Notes: generated by a model not told the origin, from the sequence alone. A stretch of DNA of 64,000 bases from Ctenosaura bakeri (GCA_948474755.1 CAOLHI010002567.1:1-64000); one strand, 5' to 3'. Positions 12,344 through 24,835 are shown, counted from the stretch's first letter. Program-made: numbers and translations.

Positions 12344-15300
12344 AAATGACAAATTACTCTGCATGTTATATGTGAATATATGTCTCTACTAGTATGTACA
12401 CATGTACACATGTACACATACAGCACCTTTTCTCACATTTCAATGAATGCAGGGTACAAGAGTCACAGATTCAGAATGATAGACAGATTGATATTAATCA
12501 ACTTGAAAGTGCAGATTTTTTTTTTCTGGACTGTCTGATTTTACTCTTCCACACTTCAGTGAAAAACCACATAGTATTTCCAGGTTGTAATAATGCAGAT
12601 ATCATATACTGGCCATAATCCAACATCAGAACATACCCAACCGTGCTGATTTATGATAGCTTTCTGGAAAGTGAATTATCTTCTCTTCTCTCTTCTCCCC
12701 AGTTTTTTACACTGCTGTTTTGTTATTGTAAAACATCATTTTTGGCCTTCCAATTGTTTTGGTTGACAACTCCTGCGAGCCCATTCAGGATGGCCAGAGG
12801 TAAGAGACTGTGGAAATTACAAGCCAAAACATTGGATGGCCAAATGTTCTCCATCCTTGGTCTGAAACATCTCTGAATGAACTCTGAATGAGTTTTTTAA
12901 CTCATGAAAAAAACATCCAAACAAGCAAGTGACCTGTAAGCCCTTATTTGACTGTGTGATATGCTGTAATACATCAATTTGTAATTTGTTGAAAATGAGT
13001 GGTATTACTTACCCTGTTGAATATGTGCAAAATTCTTCTACAGACATTACTGAAGGCTAATAATTTGCTGTCATACTGTTATATTCTTTTAGTTCAATAT
13101 GCAATTGGACTACTCCAATTTCTACTCTGATATTACAAGGGGATCAAAGAGTCATGATAAAATATCCTTAAGCAGCAGTTTGTATTGGATAATATGCTGT
13201 TAGAAATGTGGTGAAAATGAGATGTTTAATTCTGGTAGAACTCTACCAGAGTCTGTGACCTCAGTAAGAATAAAGTTATTAATAGTTACATTAATATAAA
13301 GCAGAGTCATCAAGTGGTAAAGATTCTAAAAGCATTTTGAATGTCTTTAGATAAGTGAATAGGAATGAATATGACATGCAGTAATTGTATGAAATGGGCA
13401 TTGTTCAGTGCAGACACATGAGAATCCTATTGGCATCCTTCCATAATTCTTTGTATTGTAACAAGAAATAAAAGGTTGAAAAGTACTGTTGTTGAATATT
13501 TTATGTATTACATGGATAGTAAGTTAGGTAGTGAAGCCCAGACCTCTAAATACAGTTGGCCCACATGTGCTAGGGCTAGAGGCACAGGATCACCAGAAAA
13601 GTGAGAAAAAAACAAATATCAAAATATGAGTGCGCTCGGGTTCAAAACCAGGCCATGGAAAGGAAGGGGGAAAGGGTCATTTGGTATGGTGACCCTATAC
13701 TTCTTCTATGTCAGCTATCTCATTCTTTGAGTGTGGGGAGGACATTGGAAGAGGGTTTGTGTTATTGAAAAATTGGGCTGTGGACTGTCCTTAATTGACC
13801 AGGCAGCAGCTGTTGTAGGAGGGTGAGGACCAGAGACAGATTTTTATAGAGCTGGGTGGCCTGATTGGAGCTGCTAAAAGAGAAGGTTCTTCCAGAAAAG
13901 AAGTGCCTGAAGTGGGGAGGCAGGAATTGGAGAAACTTGCAAATAATAAACCCCTGAATATTAAACCTGCAAATGTGGAGAGACAATTGTAGTTGTACTT
14001 TTTACTGAACATTCCTTCCTTTCTGATGTAACGGTCTCCCCAGCTTCACCTAAGGCTTAGAGTAAGAGCAAATTCAGCTTCAGTAGCAGGGGAAAGTTGG
14101 CAAGTGATTCTTTGGTGAGTTGGACTCTGAGTAAGAAGGAATTAAGAAGATGGTGGAAGGTTACTTTTAGTTGTTTCTCTTGCTGCTGCCCCTGACAGGT
14201 AGCCTTGAGTTGCTACTGTGATCTCTACACCGTTGAAAGTAATAACAGCTGAAGAAGCTCACATGCTTCAGTACACAGAATTGTACTTCATAACTCCTAC
14301 TGGTCTTCCAAGGCGAACTTCCTTCAATTTTTCAGAGATGTCTCTCTTTCTCTACTGCTTTCCAGTATTTATTTCTACATGTATCATTTTCAGCTTATTG
14401 ACGATTTGCTGTAGTTTGATGACATCTATTCAGTCACTTAAAGGCATATCTAATGGAAAGAGAAGTCTGTATCTGGGCTTGTTACAACCTGGCTGGGAAA
14501 TCTGTGAACTTTTGTGAAAGACTGGAACCCACTGATAGACTTTTTGAGGAAAAAGAAGGCAAAATGATAACCAACAGGTTTGAGTTTTAGTTTGGATTAT
14601 CTATTAGAAGAGGTGAGGTGTAATATCCAGTTTATGAAAGAGTGAGGTGGGACTATAGGATATATGTGTTGAACTGCAGAAAAGATAGTTGGAAGTCACT
14701 TTTAGATAGATTTGTGGTTTATGTAGTAGTGTGTTCCTTTTCTTTTTTGTGTATTTTTTACTGTATATTTGTTTCTCTCTGAATTTAATAGTTAACGATA
14801 GTAATAGTAATATAATTAATAGTTAATATCTAGCTGGTTAGTTATTTATTATCTTGTTAGTAATTCCTTTGTTTGTAGTTTGTTAGTTTTTGATAGTAAT
14901 GTTTGGTTTAATTTTAATATAAGTAATCTTTAATAAAAATTGGTTTTTTAAAAAAAAACATGGCTGGACAATTTGTGGATGTTATTCCAGAAGAATGGAA
15001 TGGCAGCTCCCATTATAACACACCATTGGCTGCGGTGGCTAGAGCTGAGAACTTTAGTCTAACAACATCTGAAGGACAGATTCCAGCAATTGAAATCTAG
15101 GCATCTCCTGGACATCAGAATGCATGATCTTTACCTTCTTAACCAATGATTGTTCAATGGATTTTATCCAGTTGAGCAGTTAATTTTGGATCCATACTAC
15201 ATAAGTGTGTGCTAAGTTCTAAATCATTCTCAACTTTCCACTTTTCATATGTTTTGGGCTCTAGCTCCCAACACCTCCTCACTGTTTGCCCCACTAGCTG

Positions 15301-17250
15301 GTCTGATATGAGTTGTAATACAAATATATGAAAGATGATCAAGTTGAGGAAGCCTGCGCTAATATGCTTACTATGAAACAGTCCCCCTTAATCAGTGTAA
15401 CCATGTTTAGAGATCAAGTGGCAAATCTGTTTGCTTTAAACCTATTACATCTCATTATCAATTCCCTTTTAGTCTGATTCCACTCTCTTAAGTGGAAGTA
15501 CCAAGTGGAAGAATAGGTACCAAGAACAAGTAAAGAATATCACCAGTCTTTTGAGACATGGATGAAAAATGATGTAAAATTTCTAAAAATCAACATCATT
15601 TTTAGGTGTAAAGGGTACACAGGCTGGGGGAGGGGTGCTTTTTGAGTTTTTAACATCTACATACCCTATGCTGCCTATATACTAAAGAATATGGATCTTG
15701 CTATTTTATAGCATTTGATAACTAAGGATATTTAAGGCTGCTCCCTGTAGCAATTTCCTTGGGACTTGCTTTTGAGCTTGTACAAAACTGTGCTGGAACA
15801 AACTTGTTCTTCTTCTTCTTAGTCTGAAGCCACCTTGTTTGCAATGTGCCTTCTATGTTTTCACGAGGATCTGTTACTTTAATTTTGTATCATGTTATTT
15901 ATACGTGATGATATAATGTGATTGAATCCATTGCTTAGAGGAGATCCATTAAATCAAAGAAGCATGTTAATCATGACTAATTTAAATCACATTTATTTCA
16001 GTGATGCTGTGGGACGCATACTGAATTCTGTATCAAATGTCCGTGTCATATAGATCTTCTAGACTGAATAAATTGTTTCCAAAATGCCTCTCTGAGGAAT
16101 ATCCAAGGCTGTCTTGGAAAGTCCCCACATCATGGAGAGGTGTGAAGATATTTTGGGCAAGTAGGTATCTCATACAGATAAGGTAGGGTATGTATGAGTC
16201 CAGGTTTGTGTTACAGTTCCTTGAAACTTCACTCAGTTACCATTGAGATTTCCAGTGTCTCTAGGGACTTGTAATATGAGCTTGATTTCTAAAACATAAA
16301 ATATAATGTATTCCAAATAATTTCTTTCTTAATTGTGAAAGATATAAAGAAACTCAGGAAGAAGTTGCTACAGCATTAACAGTATGGAAGCATAAAAGGC
16401 TTGAGGCTTTGCTTTCTTGACTGCTTTGCAAAGTTTTTTTTTCTCTCTCCTTCACCCCTCAAATGCTATTTAACTATGTATATGTCAACTACTCAAGTTT
16501 TTTTTTTATGGCTGCATTATATTTCTTGCTTGGAAATCCACTGGAGTGTTACAGATAGGATATTATAAAGAGGAGATATTGAGTGGGAAAATGTCCAAAA
16601 GCATTTAGAATCACTTTAGATAATTAAACAGGGGGAAAGAATATAACATGTTTAAAGAATATGCAGCAATTGTATGAATCAGGTGATATTTGATGCAGCT
16701 GTATGGGAACCTCATTACTCTGCTTCCATAATTCTTCATGTTGTAATGAGAAACAAAACCTGAGAAATGTTACTGATGAATATTCACAGAGATTCTTAGT
16801 GAGGTAATTGTTTCAAGCAGCATCACTTGTTTGTTGCTTCAATTCCATATAATTATCAGGAGCACTATCAACTGAATAAAGTAGGGCCATCTCTATTACT
16901 AAGGCTAGGACTGGCAGGTGATATAAGGGACAGAGCTCCTGTATCTTTCATACTTGTATAGAAGAAGGAATTTTAGCAAATGCTGGTTGTCATGGAAGCA
17001 ACACCTACTGAAATTCCCTCTTTTACACAAGCATTAAGAGTTCAAGAGCCCTATCCCTTATTTTACTTGGTGACCATAAGACAGCCTAAGTGGAGATATT
17101 ACAGCATTTTGATGACATCAGCAGGCAGACATTACACTGCAGTCTAATATTTCAGTATGTTTTTAACATAATATGTGGCTTATTTTTCTCTCTGATCTAT
17201 AACAAGCACAACAGGTTCACATCAACTTATTTTAAAAAATATTTAATATC

Positions 17251-17278
17251 TCTGTCTGTCTGTCTGTCTGTCTGTCTG

Positions 17279-17312
<34 letters not shown>

Positions 17313-17313
17313 T
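17251..17313. repeat. (CTGT)n-(CTAT)n compound microsatellite
   Basis: About seven CTGT units followed directly by about nine CTAT units. The complement is (GATA)n-(GACA)n, the same compound found on the + strand at 57526. Confidence 0.95.
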
Positions 17314-17359
17314 TGTACCTTAGCTAAAAACTAAGGCTGAAAATCTATATAGTCTTTAT

Positions 17360-18111
17360 GGCCCTTTTCGCACGGGCTTTCCCGGGTCGAAATAGCCCCG
17401 TGAGCCGTGCGGGAGTGGGAGCGTCGCTCCGCACGACGCACTCCCACTTCCGGTGCTCTCACGGGGCTGCAGCGGCGCGAGCGCGGGGTTTTTGATTTTC
17501 GCTTTCAAGCGAAAATCACCCCGCGCTCGCGCAACACTCCCGGCGCCCACACGCACTCACCTGTAGTGCGGTGCGTCGGGGAGGCGGCTGGGTCGCGCCT
17601 CCTTCCCTCCGCCCGTGCGGAAGGAAGGGGCGGGGCGGGGAGCTAGCGCGGCGGATGCGAGAGCATCCTGCTTCGCACGGGCGGGGGGCTGCTCGCGACA
17701 GCCTCCCGATCGCGCGCGCGCGGGGGGCGGGCGCGACTGTCGCTCGTTCCTGGCGCGCGCGGGGGGCAGGCGCGACTGTCGCTCGCGCCAGGAGCGAGGG
17801 ACAGTCGTGCCCGCCCCCCCGTGTGTGCGCGCGCGATCGGGAGGCTGTCGCGAGCAGCCCCCCCGCGCGCGCCAGGAGCGAGCGACAGTCGCGCCCGCCC
17901 CCCCGCGCGCGCCAGGAGCGACGGGCTCCTTTCTTGCGCGCGCGGGGGGGATGGACTCGCGAGCCGCCGCCGCCTCCGGGACGGTGCCGTTTCCCAGCTG
18001 GTTCCTTCGGCTGCGGAAGGAACCAGCGGGGAACCGGCAGGCTCCCGAACTAGGCTTTTCCCGCAAGCCGCCCGCCCCCGCTCGCGCAAAAAGCCTAGTG
18101 CGAAAAGGGCC
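17360..18111. mobile_element. Extremely GC-rich MITE, GGCC-type terminal repeats
   Basis: A 752-bp element with ends that match exactly for 14 bases (GGCCCTTTTCGCAC), then GGGCTTT on the left against TAGGCTTT on the right. It is flanked by the 3-bp duplication TAT (17357-17359 and 18112-18114). The interior is overwhelmingly G+C with dense intact CpG and contains repeats in both orientations: CAGGAGCGAGSGACAGTCG, CGATCGGGAGGCTGTCGCGA and GGGCGGGCGCGACTGTCGC. Long open frames exist on both strands, but they come from composition and have no domain. Same family type as 564-1041. Confidence 0.85.
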
Positions 18112-18317
18112 TATGTGTATGCAAGCACCATAGTTACAGTTGATCACAGCAGCTGCTTTCTAATAAGTGGAGACAGGGGGACTTTCATGGTCCCTACCTA
18201 GCCCTTAAAGTAAAGACTATCGAGGACAGTGAATACATAACAGTCACAAGTGTGTAACTCCTGGTTATGCATTTATAACTGCCATATGGGATTCTGGCCT
18301 AAGAAAATAATTCCATG

Positions 18318-18470
18318 TGTGGTCTGGAGAAGGTGTTCGTCTCCAGACAGTGTTGAAATGTAACCCCCATCAGCATTAGCCACTCTCTAGCCAATAGAGA
18401 GGGATGATGGGAGTGGCAGGCTAACATCTGGAGAGTTAACACATTCCTCATCTCAACATCTGGAGGGCCA
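18318..18470. mobile_element. Palindromic MITE remnant (CATCTGGAG type)
   Basis: The strand carries TCCAGACAGTGTTGAAATG, ACCCCCATCAGCATTAGCC, then AGGGATGATGGGAGTGGCAG and AACATCTGGAGGGCC. These are the arms of a common lizard foldback element whose consensus has CTCCAGATG and CTCCCATCA in inverted arrangement. Degenerate and non-coding. Confidence 0.5.
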
Positions 18471-18800
18471 TTCATTTCTCACACATTGCAGCCATGACAT
18501 GGACAAACTCCACTCTCTTGTGGATCTAGCTTTATGTTAGCCAGCTATTAGTAACTACAGATGGCTTTGGCAGAGGTGGGATATCATCTAGGGAAGAGAA
18601 GAACCCCAAAGTGTCCACTCTCTGCTTGAATAAAATGTTTGTTTAAAAGGAAAAATCCTAAACATGGTAAACATTATTGTATGTTAAAAGTATTATATAG
18701 TTTTAGCCCAAACCTAGAATATATCCTTGAGAGTTTGATAAAAACCAGCATACTTGCTAAGTTGGGCATCAGCAGGAATAGTCAAATGATCTACTCAGCA

Positions 18801-19016
18801 CAAATCCAGTATGGTTTAGTGGTTTGAATATTGGAGTGCAACCCTGAAGACCTAGGTTTGATTCCCTGCTGAGCCACTGGGTGACTTTGGAAGTGTCACA
18901 CGCTCACTGGGTGACTTTGGGAGTGTCACACACTCTCAGCCCCAGAAAACCCTGTCACAGGTTCATCTTAGAGTTTACATAAGTTGGGAATGACTTGAAG
19001 ATACACGACAACAACA
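18801..19016 (+). mobile_element. tRNA-derived SINE with internal 30-bp duplication
   Basis: The tRNA-like head shows an A-box region (TAGTGGTTTGAATATTGG) and a B-box (AGGTTTGATTCCC). The body has GAGCCACTGGGTGACTTTGG and the tail AAGTTGGGAATGACTTGAAG followed by ACAACAACAG. A 30-bp segment starting CACTGGGTGACTTTGG is repeated in tandem (18875-18904 and 18905-18934) with about two differences. This may be replication slippage or a subfamily feature. Confidence 0.8.
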
Positions 19017-21032
19017 GTCTAGTCAACAATAAGGATGCCACAACCGAAAGCGCCATGCCGCATTATCATGAGGTATCACTTTATTTCTGGAACACACATA
19101 TGGCCAAATGATAAGGGGAGATGTGCTCTCTTCCTCAGACCTGGTGAGAAATCATACTGTAGATTCTGAAGCGTGATGGATTAATGTTTCAGTCAATTTC
19201 TTCCCCATTTACATTGATTCCATTACATTAAGAAAATTGTCACCAAAACTGGTTTACTTTCCTGTATTTATTTCCTGTAATTGTGGGGATGGTTTGCAGG
19301 AAAACTGTATATCAGTTCACTAAATTACATCTCTTTCCAAATGGAAACAAATTGTCTAATGGAAACAAGTGTCAAATGTTGTGTTTGATTAGTTAAGCAT
19401 GAGTGCTATAGTGTGACCTTCGCACACATACACCTTTCCTTCATGCTAAACTTGGGCACTTGTTACACTTTTTTGTTGATGACCTTTCAAAGAAGTGCCC
19501 ACACATGACTTGTAATCTCCTGTTATCAACAGTAAGTGTTTATTCCACTAGGCAGCTTTTAAAGTATTAGACATTTTCAAAGGAGGAGATAACAGCTGCT
19601 TCTGCCAAAAATAAATAAAAAAAATTGGCTAGCCTAGGGGCATATGTTGTACAGTACCCAACCTTTTCATTTAGCTGTCACAGCAATATTAACAAGCCAT
19701 AGAGCAAGACTGAAGGGTAAAATGCATGACCAAAGGGAAAGAGGAGAATTTATTTGTACTAAAATCTTAAGTTCTGCTCTGGTAAACAACAACCTCCCCC
19801 AAAAAGGTGGGGAAAAAGTACTTACACCGAAGAGTGCTTTTATCATTGCGTCTTTTTGAAAACATTACATCACTCCCTTTTAAAAGTCCATCTGATTCCT
19901 ACAATTTAAGATTGAAATGAAACACTGGAGTGAGTACTGTTCAATGTTGTTGCTACATTTAGTGTGATGCTATTACCAAAGGTAAATTGACTATAACTTT
20001 GGCAGGTATAAATGAACAGTCTTGAATCTTAATTTTGGTCTCAACTACTGAGTGGAATTGACCTAAGTTTTGACTTATTATTCAGCAAATGATTGAATGG
20101 CTCTACTCTAGTTGGGACTATCAGTAGCCACCATGATATCTAGTTAAACTAAAAACTGTAGCCCAAAAAATATGTCAGGTGGTTTCGAGTTTCTTAGGCA
20201 GTGGCAACCAGATTGAGCTGGAGTAAGCTATGAGGGCTGGAGAACACATTGGCCAAAATCCTGTATATTTGCTGGTGGGGTGGAAATTGACACCAACATA
20301 CGTCCACTGGGCTGCTACTGACTGTACAAACACAGCTGAAAGGCATCAGAGCATGACCTCAATCTATGGCCTTGGGAGCAAAGAGCTCCCAGGCAACATT
20401 TGATGGCAGTCAGGCAGTCCAGACAAAGGAACAGCCATTTCCCTCCTGGGAAAATGAGTTTGTGCTTGCTGGCTTTGGATCTTCCTATCTTCAGGGAACA
20501 TGAGTCAGAGAAGGAAAGTGTTTATTATTTTTATGAAGAATGATCCTTGCTGGAAGGTTTTTGGTGGGAACCAGCTAGGAAACCTGCTAACTTTCTGATA
20601 TTCTAGTAGTAAAGGATCTTGTCTCATTACACATCTATCTATAGATTTGTAGTCCTTGAACGTTCATTTGAGTTCTCCCAAGTATGTTCTGTTGACTAAT
20701 AATATAGTGTGTTTCCCAAATGGTATTATTTATTTTAAGAACATAGCATGTTGGGAATGGGAGTTCCATTGTGCTGGATTTTATTTCTATGTTTTCATAT
20801 GAATCTTCTTTTTCATGCGGTTTTCATATGTACTTTTTTTCAGTTAGTTTTCCCCCACCAAAGAAAATGGAACTCTTTCTCCTGTAAATCACATTTACAG
20901 AAGCAGCAACAGGAATATAATAATCCATACAAGGTCCCTGCTCTCCCCATCCTACCCCTCTCTTGGAAGAAATATATAGAAAGAAAGCCACTCCTTTTAT
21001 GTTAACAAGTGAACTTAAGCAGAAATACTTTA

Positions 21033-21040
21033 GTTTAAAG
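21033..21040. repeat. 8-bp target-site duplication, left
   Basis: GTTTAAAG, repeated exactly at 22333-22340, bracketing the hAT-like element. Confidence 0.9.
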
Positions 21041-21462
21041 TAGGGATGGGCCAACTGAATCCTCAAATCCTGGGTAAGGATTCGAGATTCCCAATTCCGA
21101 ATCCCTGTGCCAAAATAGACAAACGGAATCTTTTGAATCTGCCAACTAAATAGATTGTTGGAGACTGGGACGCCTGAACACCTGGGAACCCATACATACA
21201 AGGAAAGATAGTAAGTAGGTAAGGTTTTCTCTTGGAGTAATAATGGCCTTTGCTAACAATTTCAGAAATTACAGCTGGGGTTGTATTCTAAGATATTTAA
21301 ATTGAACATTTAATATTTCAGTTCAGTACTTGACTGGAAGCTACAGGCTTGAGATTTCAAGGACAGTTGAAACATTCCTTTGCATAGCTTCCTTGCAAAC
21401 CTCTTTCAGACACAGTTCTGGGGTTTGGAGTTTTACAAGGTGTCACAGCCTTCTCTGCCAAA

Positions 21463-21883
21463 GGCCCTATTCGCACCTTACCTTTTTCCAGCACTCGCGT
21501 GCAGGGATCGCGCGAGCAGCATCCAGCAAGAGGCTGTCGTGTCCCTGCTGCTTCAGCTCCACATGAGCTGCCTGCTTGCGCAAGAGCCCTACCTCTTCCT
21601 TCTGCAGCACAGCCTGGGAGTTTCCCAGGCTGTGCTGTGGAAGGAAGCGCAACCACCGCAGCTCTGGAGGCTTGGCATGCCAGGTAAGTGCGCACGGGGC
21701 CCGGGAGCAATGTGCGATCACACACCATTTTCAGCTTTCAGCTGAAATTGAAAAGGTGCGCGAGCGGCGCCTGCTGGTCCCTGGAGCATCACACGATTGT
21801 GAGTGCATCATGCAGATTGCTCCTCACAATTGCATGATGCTCCAGGCGCCCTTTCACGTGGCAAATGCCATGTGGAAAGGGCC
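21463..21883. mobile_element. GGCC-type MITE nested in the hAT-like element
   Basis: 421 bp with ends GGCCCTATTCGCACCTTACC and (reversed) GGCCCTTTCCACATGGC, flanked by the 3-bp duplication AAA (21460-21462 and 21884-21886). The copy of the host element at 36 kb has no such insert at the corresponding place. The interior includes paired inverted blocks (CCCAGGCTGTGCTG and its inverse, CATCACACGATTGTGAG/CAATTGCATGATG). No coding content is supported. Confidence 0.8.
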
Positions 21884-21987
21884 AAAGTGTACTGGCGCAT
21901 CATCAAACTACAAATCCCAGGATGCCAGAAGGAGCTATGCAAAGAAAAGCCAGTTTTGACCTGGATGATCTCTCTACTGTAGTATTT

Positions 21988-22053
21988 GGCCCTGTTTACA
22001 CAGGCGGGAAAATGTGGGATTCAGCCACATTTTCCTGCCTGTGTAGAAAGGGC
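21988..22053. repeat. Short hairpin inside hAT-like element
   Basis: GCCCTGTTTACACAGGCGGG and the reversed right arm GCCCTTTCTACACAGGCAGG form arms of about 27 bp around a short loop, flanked by TTT on both sides. The right arm is kept in the second copy of the host element at about 36417, so the hairpin is probably an older part of that element. It looks like a minimal GGCC-type MITE. Confidence 0.6.
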
Positions 22054-22332
22054 TTTCATGTCATTTTCAATCTGGGGAGGTTCTGAGGCAAAACTATCAC
22101 AATTGTTTTGGCCAGATTTCTTCAGAGGGAGGTTTACCTTTGCCTAGGCTTTTGCTAAGGCTAAGAGAGTGTGTCTTGCCCAAGATTATCCTTCCTTCCC
22201 TTACTTTTTAAACTCTTTTTAAAAAAAGGATTCAAAAGATTCAAGATTTGTGTGATTCGTGGATTCCCAGAACCTTCCAGGGATGCAGATCCACATTCAG
22301 CTTCAAAAAATTCTGGATTCGTCCCATCCTTA

Positions 22333-22340
22333 GTTTAAAG
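22333..22340. repeat. 8-bp target-site duplication, right
   Basis: GTTTAAAG, identical to 21033-21040. Confidence 0.9.
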
Positions 22341-22920
22341 CACAAATGTTGGTCTAAAATTGTATTGTTTTCCATAAACTGTGAAATACTCACCTTCCAA
22401 TTACCGTAGGTTGTGTTGCGGAGATTACAAATGATTATTACCAGATTTTGTCATTAGGCTCTTGCAGAAGTCAATGATAAATTAGTGTATGGGGTTTGAA
22501 GCCAATAGGATCTAGTCCTAATCCTGAATATATTCATCAATGTGAATATGAGACTTGAATAGAATCCCTTTCAACCTATATAACTTTTCTTCCTGTATGT
22601 TTTCCATTCAGTTACTCCTACTCAGAGCCCATGCATTATTTTTGCTGCCCCCACAAAATATGGCAGTTTGACTAAGGGGCATAATCATTTTTTTATAGAT
22701 ACATATTGTAAATATTGAAAATGACTAATTTCTCCCTTCAGGAATATTTGTTGGAGCACAGGGATTAGTTTTAATTGGGATGTTTAATAACACAGCATCC
22801 TGGGGTTACTTCTGATAGATAGGGTAGCAGGGAGACTCTAAGGAGAAAGGTTTTTCAAAGTTTTAGTGGCAATAATTGATGTAGTAGTCATGGTGTTTAT
22901 AGCTGGAGTATATATATATA

Positions 22921-24645
22921 CTGGACACAGTATTCAAGATGAGGTCTAACCAAAGCAGAGTAGAGCGGTACCAGTACCTCCCTCGATCTAGACACCATAC
23001 TCCTATTGATGCAGCCGATAATTGCATTGGCTTTCTTGGCTGCCACATCACACTGCTGACTCATGTTCAGCTTGTGGTCTATGAAGACTCCTAGATCCCT
23101 TTCACACGTACTGCTATCTAGCCACGTGTCCCCCATCCTATATTTCTGTATTCCATTTTTTCTACCTAAGTGTAGGACCTTACACTTCTCTCTGTTGAAT
23201 TTCATTTTGTTCGCCTTGGCCCAGCTCTCCAATCTATCCAGGTCATTTTGAATTTTGATCCTGTCCTCTGGCGTATTAGCAACCCCTCCCAATTTGGTGT
23301 CATCTGCAAATTTGATGAGCATGCCCTCTATTCCTTCACCTCTGCCAGCTCTTTTAATATCCTAGGATGCAATTCATCTGGCCCTGGAGACTTGAATTCA
23401 TCCAGTGTGGTCAGGTATTCCTGTACCACCTCTCTACCTATTATGTGCCTCATTTTCCCTGCTTCCTCACCTGCTCCCCAACCGCCAGGTTGAGTGCTTG
23501 TATCCTTCTGGGAAAAAACTGAGGCAAAGAAGGTGTTAAGCAGTTCTGCCTTTTCTCTTCCCCCTGTTAGTAATTCGCCATCTTCTCTGGACAGCGATCC
23601 TTCTTTTTTCTTTTGCTGCGGACATATTTTAAAAAGCCCTTTTTATTGTTTTTAACGTCTCTGGCCAGCCTAAGTTCGTTGTGTGCTTTAGCCTTTCTGA
23701 CCTCCTCCCTACATCTCCTGGCTACTTGCTTAAATTCTTCTTTGGTGGTTTCCCCCTTCTCCCATTTCCTGTACATGTTTCTCTTAACATTTAGCTCAGC
23801 TGAGAGTTCTTTAGTCAACCATTCTGGTTTCTTCAGATGCCTTCCATTTTTCCCTCCTTATTGGCACAGTTTTAGACTGTGCCTTCAGTATCTCCCTTTT
23901 AAGGAACTCCCATGCCTCCTGAACTCCTTTCCCTTTCACTATTCTTGACCACGGAATTCCAGCCAGCAGCTCCCTAAGTTTACAGAAGTCCGCTTTTTTA
24001 AAATCTAAGATGAGTGTCTGGCTACACTTATCTTCTCCTTCCCACTGAATGCCAAATTCCAATAGGGCATGGTCACTCCCCCCTAAAGATCCAACCACTT
24101 CTACCTCATTAACAAGGTCATCCCTGTTGATCAGGATCAGATCTAGAATATTTGATCTCCTTGTGGCCTCTTCTACCTTCTGGACCATGAAGTTGTCTGC
24201 AAGACCTTGCTGTCTTGGCAGAGTCTGACTGCCAACATATATCCGGGTAATTGAAATCTCCTATTATTACTGTATCTCTCCTTTTTGAATGTGCAGTCAT
24301 TTGGTTGAGGAAGGCATCATCAAAGTCCTCAGTCTGGGTTGGAGGTCCATAGTAACCCCCCACCAGAATATCCCTATTGTTTCTCGCTGCCTTAATTCTT
24401 ACCCACATGCTCTCGACCTGGCTTTCTGGGTTTAAGTCCCAGATCTCTTCACAGGTGAAAACATCCTTGACATACAAGGCTAATCCTCTTCCTTTCTTGA
24501 TTGGTCTATTTTTACAAAATAGGCTATGCCCCTCTATTCCTATATTCCAATCATGAGACTCATCCCACCAGGTCTCAGTGATGCCTATCAAATCGTATTT
24601 ATTTTGTTGTACTAGAAGTTCAAGTTCATCTTGCTTGTTTCCCAT
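22921..24645 (-). pseudogene. CR1 LINE ORF2 (endonuclease/reverse transcriptase), broken and internally deleted
   Basis: The minus strand encodes the N-terminal apurinic-like endonuclease: NKYDLIGITETWWDESH, KGRGLALYVKDVFTCE, then TVIIGDFNYPDICWQSDS and GSDHALLEF, all CR1 endonuclease motifs. It continues through KWEKGETTKEEFKQVARRC and LTTLDEFKSPGPDELHPRIL, the start of the reverse-transcriptase domain. The sequence then jumps at about 23330 to LIKFADDTKLGG, the catalytic FADD box, and runs to RPHLEYCVQ at 22921. The fingers and most of the palm are therefore missing (roughly 600 nt judged from the family). Frameshifts near 24200, 23825 and 23590 break the frame. The 3' end is also absent. 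It cannot be active. Confidence 0.9.
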
Positions 24646-24835
24646 ACTCTGTGCATTAGTGTAGAGACACTTAAGTCCCCAGGCCCTTCCTGCAAGGCCT
24701 GTACTATAGTTTCTACTCCTCCCACCATTGGCTGCTTGTACTACTTGTCCAATATCATTTGTGCCTTTTCCCCCTGCGCTCGCCGAGTCCTTGCCCTGAA
24801 TAATATTGTCTCCCTCCCCAGTGGAACTTAGTTTA

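Larger units (their letters stand above)
21041..22332 (-). mobile_element. hAT-like non-autonomous transposon, copy 1
   Basis: The ends are TAGGGATGGGCCAACTGAAT on the left and, reversed, TAAGGATGGGACGAATCCAG on the right. Perfect 8-bp duplications (GTTTAAAG) flank it, the hallmark of hAT transposition. A second copy in the opposite orientation is at 36141-37264; both share the interior blocks TTGCTAACAATTTCAGAAAT, GAGATTTCAAGGACAG and GAGAGTGTGTCTTGCC/complement. No transposase domain is recognisable, so it depends on an enzyme supplied elsewhere. It carries a nested GGCC-type MITE (21463-21883) and a small hairpin (21988-22053). Compared with copy 2 it lacks a stretch of about 350 bp near 21335. 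Confidence 0.88.

Noticed and set aside
17557..18201. Overlapping open frames of up to 196 codons on both strands
   Set aside because: They arise from the very high GC content of the MITE at 17360-18111. The translations are Arg/Ala/Pro-rich in every frame and show no domain.
18801..18870. tRNA gene
   Set aside because: The A-box and B-box belong to the head of a SINE. There is no cloverleaf, and the sequence continues into the SINE body.
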